A stretch of DNA of 64,000 bases from Ephydatia muelleri (lineage: Eukaryota; Porifera; Demospongiae; Spongillida; Spongillidae): the NCBI GenBank assembly GCA_013339895.1, contig JABACO010000016.1, positions 3,491,767 to 3,555,766 of the forward strand. Reading direction: 5' to 3'. The stretch's first letter is position 1. Every line of letters begins with the position of its first letter. Under the pieces are notes generated by a model. It ran no database searches. It was not told the origin of the DNA and was given only the letters and a program-made list of their open reading frames with translations. Shown here one piece after another: positions 1 through 12,000 of this stretch. Made by a program: the position numbers and the translations under genes.

Positions 1-199
1 ATAGGTTTGATGACAAGTTGTACACGTACTGTACAATATGTATACATTGTTAACATTACACATGCTAAATTGACACTGTTATAAAATGCTATTACATACA
101 CAAGTGCATTTATTACACACTCGAAAAGATTTTTTACAGTTAATGCTCAGAATTGTTGTATGCCACGATGGAATGAGTGATCATATGCAACATACTTAC

Positions 200-288
200 T
201 CAGCAGTGTCGTGCTTCACTTGAGCTGCATTACCATCTCTTCTACTAGCAGGAAGTAACTCAGGAGGATCAGTTGGCTTCCTGTACAT
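200..288 (-). CDS. Possible further exon of the zinc-ribbon gene
   Basis: Between TTGTAG (acceptor) and GTAAGTATG (donor) the minus strand encodes MYRKPTDPPELLPASRRDG and a short polar tail. The donor could instead be read as a GAG TAA stop, which would end a protein here. The stretch from 289 to 2995 has no other exon that I can support. Confidence 0.42.
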
Positions 289-3200
289 CTACAATGAATA
301 GAATATGCACATTACAAGTACATAAGCAACCCTATTTCAAATAAGCAAGTAAGAATTTGTATCCAAGCACATGCACAACACAGCATGAGCAGAGTAAAGA
401 ACTTAATAAAACTCACCCCAGTGCCCAGTGCATTACAAATACTACATGTACTTCAGTTTTCATGTTATTTAATGGTTTTATTTTATTTTACAACATTTGA
501 AATATGCATGTGCAGCATGTACTGTACTGTACAGTGCACATACAATGGTACATGTACAGTGTTGCAACTAATACAAATAGTAGATCATATGTATTATAAC
601 ACAACACAGCTCCTATAGTGCAGGGCACGATAAAGATACAGATCCAGGTGCAGAGTAAATACTCTTCAGGCAACTGTGGTAAGGAAAAAGCCTTTCATAT
701 GGCAATTAGTTGGGAGGGCAAACACACAATACATCTACATGTACTTCACATGCATGCCAGTGAGCTCGCAACTACCATGCAGATGTAAGTTTCACAGCGC
801 AGAACATATTTGAACAGGGAAAGGTACTAGCAAAAGGTTCCCCAAGGCTTCCAATGTGTCAAACACATCTAACAGCTGCTCTTTCGTTTGTTGGTATCTG
901 TAGGAAGCTACATGTAGCCAGTAGAGTAAGCCTGATGAGTGTTGAAACACTCATTTGGAACCACCATATTCACAATCAGCACATGCATGTTTTTGTGTTA
1001 AACATGTTGAGTTAGTGATAATGTAGTACATGTACACTAGATAACACAATTATCTACCACAATAATGATAGAATATGTGTACGAGTGAAAATATGTGCAA
1101 GCTCCCAGGTTATGCATGCTTGTAAGACACCATGTTTGGTCGCGCTAATTGGCCACATTTCAGGTAATCTGCCCAACTAGTTAGCGCTATATTTAAAATG
1201 ACAGGTTCTTTAAAGTATACCTGTTTACACAGTGCATATGTACTTGCATGCATATTGTCGTTTGTCCACAAACGTATGCAAGTAGTGTATAATTAAATGT
1301 AATCTTTTTCTGATGTACTTTTCCATCTTGTTGACTGCCATTTCCACCAGGAACAGTCGAAGGTCCAACTTCCCTTTGATTATTATCTCTAACCGACGAT
1401 TTCTCACTGGAATAAGAAGGACCAGTTTGGCCATGTCCCTAAAAAATGAGATAACATTCATCCTGAATTCAACATTGATACACATGCCTTTTCATGTCCC
1501 TCCCTAGCTGATCAAAGGAGACAAGACAACATAGTATTACACTAATACAGTATCTGTAAATAACTATATTGCTGCGTACCTTTATTTTAATAAGTGTTAC
1601 AGTACCACCAGGACAACACATGAAAACAGGAACAAGTCAAATATCATGTGCGACCAATGGATATCATTCAAGCATAACTTTTTATCTACGTCATAACAGT
1701 GAAGTATGTGTGCAAAACTGAGTAAAGTATATGTTGTAATTAGTTTGGTGTGTGAAGCATTGTCAATGTCGATAGTACCCACTCGTACATGTCTCATACA
1801 TGTCATGTGCTCCCATACGTCAAGCTGCATCTGGGTAGTTTTGTTGATGGACAACCACACCCACTGTTTTGTATCTATGAGCAATACTGAAAATTGTATA
1901 TTATGCCATATATACATCTCTTAAGAATACATAGTTATAATGCCTTCTAATTTAGTAGCAACACATAGAAATCACTATGGCTATGTACGATACAGTCTGA
2001 ATTTATTGTTCTGATGAGATGCCTATACGACATTTGCAAATGTCTCACAATGAAGGGGAATCACCATAAGTACATGCAGTTAATAACCAGTCCCCAAATG
2101 TGCACTATGACGAAATCAATAGGGTATGAGACGGATTCAATATGGAATGCTTCTTTCAAATATGGAAGCCTATTATTTAAATTGGAAGACCTAGTTTTCA
2201 ATACGCAATATAGTTGTTCGATGTACTAGCTATATGTTTCTCTCGTGGGCAAGTACATGTAGTAAATGGTAATGGTGTTGACATAAATTGTCGTGGAATA
2301 TTGTAACGAGAAACGCACCCACATATTGAATAATGCCACCCAGTGAGTTGAAAGATGGTAAGATTACTGCAACCATTTATGTGGATCCATCAATTCAGTA
2401 TGATCGTCTCACTACATGTAGTTAACTGATAATTCTTCTTTTACCCCTATATAGAATCACTGCCTGGCAAATTGCCAATTTAGTGTGGGTGGAGAATGTG
2501 CAGAACAAAGAGGTGATTACAATTCATTGCGAATTGGGAGAATGGAACTACGGGTAGCCTATAATAATGTTGTGAATTGAGATGAGATGTGCACTAACTT
2601 TTCATAGCTGCACCCTGTAAATGCACAAAATACAAATTAACAAAACAGAACAAATAAATAATGACAGGACCCCTTTACATACATGTACAGACCGATGTGT
2701 GAACACTCCTACCTAAAGATGTGATGAGTTTGAACCCCATGGAGTATCGGCCTCATAACATTGGCACAGACTAGTGCAAGATGTCAAAAAATATTTTCTC
2801 ATGGTCACAATTGGTGTGGTATGAAGTGTTGGAAATAGAAAGTCTATACATGTAGAATCTAACCATTCAAAATTCACAGCGATTCTAACAATAAGCATTG
2901 GTATAACAATTTGCAAATGCTCATTTTGTTGGAAACTTGCAAAACATAAAGGAACTGCTAGTATAGGATAGCATGTATTTACATGTAAGACATACCTGAC
3001 CGTTTGTGTTTTTTGGATCTTGCCTAATACGATCATCTGGTAGAACTCCATTACCACTATCAGCTGTTAAAACTGCAGCAACAGGTGGAGATGCAGCAAA
3101 TTGCTTGTGCTTCACAACAGTTTCATCATCACTTTCAACTCTAGTATTCCTCCCTTCCATGCCTCCACCCTGCAGTAAAAGATCGATTGCCATTACCATG

Positions 3201-6028
3201 CCACGAACCTCAACTTCTAGTACATGTATGCTGTCTCCCAGCAACTGACAGTACTTAGTACAAAACCTTACATATAGCAATTAAAAGATCATCTAGAAAA
3301 TTAGTATATTTCACAGTACATTAGTACATTGCACAGTACATTTCAATTTCAGTTTAAACCAATGACAAAATCAATACAATATATTCATGTACAGGTACAC
3401 CATACATAGATTATAAAGATAATACTGGGTGACTATACTGTATACTACAATACAATATGTCCATATTACACATCGAAATAGAAATATCACGTTGCTATGA
3501 ATGTGTACACATATTTTCTTGATGATCTTCTAATTGCTATAGGATGTAAATGTACATTCCATTGTTAATAAAACTGAGCATTAGTTTTTGTATATACTAC
3601 CAACAATGAAGCATACATGAATGTTTGAATTTAAGTTTTGATTATCTGTTTGAACTTTTTCAGTGGTTTTCTAGGCACCTTGTAAGCCACTTACATGACC
3701 AGCAAAATTGGTAGAATCAGCATCTGAAGCCAGCGGAGATTGCAATGGAGTACTGGTTTTTTCTTGCTGGCTTAACAGTGCTGGTATATTTGTGTGCTGG
3801 TGATCTTCCTGGTTCAATGTGGAACTGGTATTGTTGATTTCACATTGAAGGTTTATTCCTGTTGCACCTTCATTCTACAGTAAAACAATTGCCAGTAAGA
3901 GTCGTTGATTTATTACTGTAGATCAACAACATTGTAAGCGCACATGAGAAATCAGGGTGACAGTGCTGTATATAACCCAAGTGTGTAAAGTTACAGCCAT
4001 CTACCAGTGGCTTAACAAGGATGTCAGCATGATACTGATAAGCCTGCCTAAGCCCATACTAATCCAGAATGTTTTCAAAATGCTATATTAAAATGTAGGA
4101 AAATAATTATCATGTGTAACAACGTTCAAGATGTCAGGATTGAAGAAACATGGTGCACAGAATCAAAAAAAAGAAAGCCAAAGCCAAAAGGTACACGTAT
4201 ATGCTTGGAAATCCAGGAACTTCCTTGAAGATGACTTCCTAAATGGTGATTGAAATGATGAAACAAAGGACGATACCTACAACCTGCAGCAACCTGAAGA
4301 TGTTAGAGAGAGTCCAGAATGGGATTCGTAACTTTTACATATTATATATCCTATGGTGAAGGCGTTTTTCCAAAGTAGGGGGGAGGCCTATTTTTTCATC
4401 ATGCCCCCAGGTGCTGGATATCCTCATCACACCTAAAGCAACACACATTAGAGACTATGCACCTTGTTTTCTTTTATTTTCTACTTTCCTTTGGGTACAT
4501 GTATAGCATATCTAAATACAGACAACAACAGGGTATTGTATCGACACTGTTCAAAGAGGAAAACAAAAAACAGGTTGATGGAAAGGACTATTATTTTCTG
4601 TAGGACGTCACAGAAAAATAATTTCATTATTGTGAAATAGCTCATAAACTCATTTCTAAAGGATAACGAACAGTTTCCTTTTTACTTGATCCCGTCACAT
4701 TTAAAAGCAAAGCCAGACTGCATTTAAGAGAAAATGGAGTTTTATGATATTAATCTAAGCTCACAGCAATTTACAGCATGAAATATAACATCAACATGCA
4801 TTACACAGTATAACATACATGTACACTGTACATGTGCAGTATGCAGTGCTATTAAAACAGTTAATAAACATGTATTAACAGTACATACTCAAGTACATGA
4901 CCTTACTTGATTGTCTGGGTCTTTACCATCACGTGCCGCATTATCCTGACATGATGGTGCTGAACTGGTGTGCTGCATTTGATCTTCATTTGCAGTCGTC
5001 TTCATAGGCAAGGGATTATCAAGATGATGTACATGTACTGGCACAGCAGTAGTGCCATTTTCATGAACAGATTTTGAAGATGAAGTTTGTATGGTTTTGA
5101 CATCACTTCCTGGATCTCCACCACCTATGGTAGTGGCCTCTTCTGACTGAGGCATTGTAGGTAGAGAAGTACTGCTTTCTGCAGTGTTCTTAGCTCCTAT
5201 GACACTGCTACCCTGTTACGGGATGAAATATATAAGCCATTATTTATAAACCAGACCTTGACCCTGTTGGCACTTCTCTTTCAGCTTTACGAAAAGGTTG
5301 TGTACTCCCCTTTTTCTAAATACTAAAGTACATGTTATCACATGGCATTCGTAATAGTGCACACCAAGTACCAACGTGCACTTGTTAATTTGCGCATATT
5401 GCAATTACCATATCACTTGCTCTTCACAAGCAGCTTCTGTAAAACATACATAATACATGTACCGTAAAGTACCGTGTACAAGCCCCCCCCCCCCCCCGCC
5501 CCCAACGTGAGACCCTGAAAAAAATGGCTAGTTTTTTTAACGATCGTATCTCCTGAACCATAAACGCTGCGACTTACCTTTTTCAAAGTCTTGTTGTACT
5601 ACCATTCCTATAATATACTGTTTGGAATCGTATTGACATGCCTCATGACAAACAGTCGGAAAACATACCTGGTTCAGAACAGCCATATCGTTTGAACCGC
5701 TCATCCCCAAAAATGGAATTTCGGTGTATATATCGTACAAACAGCGTTCAACACATGCGGCATGTTTTTGTTCCATTTACCTTGTACGTTTTCGCAGTAA
5801 ACCATTATAACAACATTGTCAGTCCACATCGCTCCGCCATTTCCTATTTCCACTGACCAACCTAGGCCCCATTCTGAACCATGTGTCTGCACGACATTAC
5901 CTCACTAATGAGAGATGTAAATGAAGCTGCAGTTACATTCAGAGTGCAGACAGGAGTTTACACAGATGCGAGCTATGAATAGGAAAATTCACTTTAGCAG
6001 GGCTATGAATACAATCTCATCAGTGCTC

Positions 6029-6064
<36 letters not shown>

Positions 6065-9000
6065 ATTTCCATTCCAAATATGTCGTGCAGACATAGTTTG
6101 GAATGGGGCCTAGGTAGGTCAATGGAAATAAGAAATGGCGGAGCGATGTGGACTGACTACGTTGTTAATGTTTACTGCGAAAACGTACAAGGTAAATGGA
6201 ACAAAAACATGCCGCATGTGTTGAATGGTGTTTATACGATATATAAACCGAAATTCCATGTTTGGAGATGAGCGGTTCAAACGATATGGCTGTTCTGAAC
6301 CAGGTATGTTTTCAGACCTTGCTTGTCGTGAGGCATGTCAATACGATTCCAAACAGGATATTATTTCAGGAAAGGAATGGTAGTACAACAAGACTTTGAA
6401 AAAGGTAGGTCACAACGTTTATGGTTCAGGAGATACGATCGTTAAAAAAACTAGCCATTTTTTTCAGGGTCTCACATTGGGGGTGGAGGGGGGGGCTTGT
6501 ACGCGGTACTTTACGGTAGTTGCTGGGGGGTTTTGTGGCCAACGGATCGTTACACAAAATGTCAAATGTTGGAACCTCTCTGCACAAGTGAGCCAGGTTG
6601 GAATCGTTTGGTCCAATGCTGACATGACTATGGAATGTAAATAAAAACAGTTTTGCATCTTTCCCTTTTCTTGCAGCACTCAAAGGTCAAGCTTGGCCAA
6701 AATAAACAAAACCCAGCAACATTTAAATCCTCTATTATTTAGAAAAGGGTAATACACAACCTTTCTGTAACACAAAGTTACAAGAAAGAGACCATTGAAA
6801 TTGCCCCACCCCACCCCCTCCCCCTCCAAGCATTATCTGGTGTGTTTTGAAACTATTTTGGTACTAATTCGTTGCATGATGTGTGAATGTAATATTCTAA
6901 ACACACCACATACCTCTCCATTTGCACTTGTGCCTTGGTCATTCTTCAACTGAGGCTCAAGACAAGATATATTACTAATGTGAGTCACACCTTCACTTTG
7001 CATTTCAGTTTTTGAATCATTAGCACTTTTATCATCCTGCATTCCACCCCGCAGATCAATCTGAATCATGTCTGTTCGTGTTTCACCTTTCTGGTCACCC
7101 ATACTTGCTTCATTTTGTGCTCCATTTTGTGAATCACCATTTTCCCTTGCAGCCTGTATTTTGCTCTTCAGATCTACCATTCCTTTCCTGAAATAAGCCT
7201 GTATTCTGCTCTTCAGATCAACATCAGTTTTGCTGTCTTGTGTAACACCTTTCTGGTCACTTGCTTTGCTTTGGGCTCCAATTCTCGAATCAATGTCACC
7301 ATCAGGTATTTGTGCTCCATTTCTCGAATCACTGTCACTACCGGGTACATGTTGAGGGAGAGCAGCTTTTGTTGCACCTATTTCTGCAACTGCAGCATTA
7401 GCACTAGTTCCAATAGAGTTGGTTGTACCATCTTTAGACACAGGCTCATATTGTGCATATTGTGCAGAGGCTGTAGGTACACTGGCAGATTGCTGGTCTA
7501 CTACTACACTGTGACCTTCTACTGCAATCTTGGACTCTGAAACATCACTAACCTGAAAATATAGAGCACAGATGTATTAATATCACAGCAGCCAGCATCA
7601 GCACAAAACGTGCATACATGTGCCATTACCAACCTCAGTATATGCATAGTCCTTTGATATATGTATAAGATCACATTAGACAATGTACAGAACATTTAAA
7701 TCATTGGCCAACAGTGCATGTAAGTTCTAAGTGTTAAGCTGCTGTGAAGACAGACATGATCTAATGTGTTAAGTTTAAACATAATAATAATAAACCAGGG
7801 AGATACACCATCCTACAAATGTAAATTATGACTAGAGGATTGTAAACTCAATCACATGTGCCATTCATTGCATATAGAACAAATCTGTGCATGACTCAAT
7901 GGTGTGCATCACACCTCAAAACTTGTGGGATCTGAGGTGGCCTCGATCATCTTAATAGTTCAATGATCTTAATCCAATCACTATAACACTAGTAGTTGTA
8001 CTGTTACAAATAGGGTATCTTGAGTTGTTTTCTAATCTCTTCTGGCAATACATTTCGATAGTTTATAGTGTAAAGATTTCTTTTTGTACCTTCTTGCCAG
8101 AGTTACATGTACATGTATCTGCGCAGGTCATTAATTAACTAAGCTTTACACATGCTCCATATCTATTATGTCACACGGTGGTACATGTAGTTTGAGCAAC
8201 ATCGGATTAGCAGAAGTCAAGTTACTCCACTTTGAGGTCCTAACATTGTGTACCTCCCTTGTCGGCATCATGGGGGGCACAGAGATAATTCTAAAGGGAG
8301 GATCCCATTACTACATGTGCACATCATCAACATGAGACTCTTTAGTTCACAACTTGTATGAAATGGTAGAAGGTATCAAGAGATGTATTTAGCCAAAATG
8401 ACTACATGTACCATACACTGGTATCCTTTTCATTCAAAAAAATTGGTATACAGTATTTCAAATATAGGACAATTCATAATGTCAACATACATGAAGATGC
8501 TCTGAGACAATTGTCCGGACTGCTAAGTGCCAAGACCGAACACAACAATGTCTTACCAATACAAATGTCACATTGCATGCAGGCAATGCCTAAACGTAAA
8601 GAAATTAGTGGTCATCAAAGTCAATTTTGCTCAATTCACAATTCTATTATATTTTATAATAAAGCATTGTTGGATTTTTCTTTTTTAGAGAAAGGGTCAA
8701 TCCACCTCATTTGACAAAGCAGATGGACAGCACCTCTCAGATTTTGATGCAACTTCCCATATATAGTTGTCTTCATATAAGAAGACATTTGACCATTTAT
8801 TACTTTAATAACCTTAATGGTTTAGGAGATACGCATTGCTGAACAATTAACCACGTTACTGATAAGCTCAACTTTGAAATACCTTATCTTTATCCCCACT
8901 TTGAACATAGTTGCATGTTTGACATCAAATCCAAGATCTTAGGATTTACAATCAATATATGATATGCATTTTGGAGGGGAGTCAAAGGGTTAAACATTAA

Positions 9001-12000
9001 ATCAGTTTATAACAGAGATTTCACAAATACTGTATGAAGAACGTTGATAGTCACCACTTTTTTTTTACCAGTGTGGATACAACATTGAACTTAGTGTTTT
9101 TGCAAAATAAAAATGTTGATTATGAATAACCCCTGAGAACCTCAAATGGTTTTATGTGCAACTGCCATTTTGAGTGGATTTAACAATAAGTGTGGCTAAG
9201 TGGGTTACATAACATTCCAACCTCAGCAATCAAAACTATAATGTAACATTACAGTTTTGATTGCTGAGGTTGGAATGTTATGTAACCCACTGTAAATCCT
9301 AAGATCTTGGATTTGATGTCAAACATGCAACTATGTTCAAAGTGGGGATAAAGATAAGGCATTTCAAAGTTGAGCTTATCAGTAACGTGGTTAATTGTTC
9401 AGCAATGCGTATCTCCTAAACCATTAAGGTTATTAAAGTAATAAATGGTCAAATGTCTTCTTATATGAAGACAACTATATATGGGAAGTTGCATCAAAAT
9501 CTGAGAGGTGCTGTCCATCTGCTTTGTCAAATGAGGTGGATTGACCCGAAATTATGTGTCTTACAACTCTGATTACCACTCTTTCTAGGTACAGTTCTAA
9601 GATGGGCACAGTAATTCAACTGGGGAATGCAGCACAGTGCTAAATGTGCTGCACGCTAAGGTCATTATTTAGCATGCATAGATAGTTCATACTTTATTAA
9701 TGTTACCTGCTTTGGTACTGTACAGGGGCGGCGGAGCAGGGGGGGGGGGGCAATTGCCCCTCCAAATATCGAGGTGGGGGGGCTAGCCCCCCCTTGCACT
9801 ACATCAGATTATGAATAAATTGAACCTGCTATAGTTCCAGTTCAGCGTAGCCCAACCTTCACGTTTTGGCGGAAGGGATAGCATATGTGAGCTATAGGTG
9901 ATAATAGCCTACATACGTGATAATAGACCTTCTGCCAAAATGCAAAGGTCGGGCTACGCCCAACTACACGTGTTGAACTTATTTGCGATTCTTTGCTGTG
10001 AGTGGCTTGTTTGGGTGCGCATACATGTATACGAATGAAAAGGAGGCAAGTTCTATTGCATGAATCGTGGTTCGTTCCGAAGAAAGATAAGAGCTCTGTT
10101 GGAGTTCTAACGAGTGATTCAGGTACCGGCTGAGCTGTGTGGCAAACGTCACAATGTGCGGTTTCGAATTGTCGGAACGAATTCGAAGAGAGAAGTTCTG
10201 TAAGTTGTTGTGGCAGTACCCGTGAAAACAACCAGTGAGAGTTGACATCAATGTCAAACGAATCTGTAATTGTTGCAAACACAGCTAGTTATTCGGACAA
10301 AGATGGTGAAAACAGCCAAGTAGACATACATGTAATACCAGTTGACAGTACTGCAATAGATGAAGGTCAATTGGACTGTACTTGCATTTGCTGTAGCAAT
10401 GAAATGGAGGCCTATCAACCGAAACAGAGGGATATCTTAGAACAATTTTCTAGAAAAGGTAGGCATTATGTGCTATCCTGGTATGAAAAACACGTTTGGA
10501 AAGCACTGTGTGCATCAAAAAAGAAAATATACTGTCGATACGCGCTGAAACATAATATGTTTACGCCGTGTGGAGTTAAACCCGATGCAGCATTTACGAC
10601 AAGGGGTTTTGAAATATTAAAAAGGCTATTGAAAGGTTTCTTGCTCATGAAATTTCAGCACCCCATAACAAGAAAGGATGAAATGGGAATTAAAATTCAG
10701 GCCAACTTTAGTGCAACAATTGCGTGTGGAATCAGCTAAAGTTCAGACTCAAAGACAAATGGGGTTTCTGAGGTAGCTGTGTGCAATGAAGTTTCTTTTA
10801 TGTCAAGGCCTTTCGTTGCGTGGTCACATTGAAAAAGAAGGTAGGTGCTTTCCGCATGGAGTGAAGTTACTGATAGCGCCGGCTTAAAACATTGGGCTGA
10901 AGCAGGGAAATATATGTCTCACGATATAATAAACAAGTTGATTACAATAATGGGGAATACGGTTTTGCGTGAAATTCTTACAAAAATTAGGGGCCTTGCA
11001 CCTGGATGGTATGCAGTAATTGGTGATGAAGCAACAGATGTACAATACAGCGAACAATTGGACGTTTCAGTCAGATACGTGGATGATGACTACACCATCA
11101 ACGAAGATCCCATTTGCATGTTTACCAGATACATGTACGTATGCCGAGACTATCTGCTCAGTAATTAAGGACATACTTTTGCGATGTTCTATACCTCTTT
11201 CTCTTTGCCACGGGCAAGCGTATGATAGAGTGGCCATCATGAAGGGCATAAGAAGTGGAGTGGCAGCAAGGATAAGAAATGATGTTCCACAGGCTCTGCC
11301 AGTGCATTGTCTTGCTCATTGCCTAAATCTTTGCCTTCAGGATGCAGGAAAACAGATTAATCTACTGCGAGATGCCATTCAACTTACCAGAGAAATTGTG
11401 GAACTAATAAATTGCTCTCCAAAGCGAAGGCATCTTTTCACAGAGTATCTTCTGGCCGAGAGTGACAAACCATCTGGTGGACTTAAGCCCCTGTGCCCAA
11501 CACGATGGACTGTGAGAGCAGCAACCATGGAAGCTGTCATCATGCAGTACAGCATGATTATGGGAACTCTGGAAGATGTTCATCTCAATACCCGGGACGA
11601 ATATGGCCTAAAGGCCGGTGGACTACTTGCAGCCCTTGAAAAGTTTGAGACCTTTTTAACTCAGGCCAGGGTAAAATTCGAAATATGACATTAATGATAT
11701 TCATCTTTTACGTGAGCGCACGTGAGATTATTGTGAGGCCGACAAGCGGCTGAATTTGTGTCGCATCATTATCATTCCTGTTCGAACGTGTTTACCACGG
11801 CATGTTGTAAGTTATTCACATTAGCAGGACCACCATCTAGACCTGTCATTCTAACACCGATCCTTGTGCGTTTTATCCCGGGTGTTTTGATATAGTCTGC
11901 AATGTTTGCCTTTCGCTGTTTAATTCGGAACGGCTACTGAGAACTAATTTAAAACAAACTCTGCCCTATTGTTGATCACGAAACCTATCAGCGCTTGTTT

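Noticed and set aside
5921-6271. 116-codon frame with a poly-Pro run
   Set aside because: Shadow of the foldback arms plus the C run.
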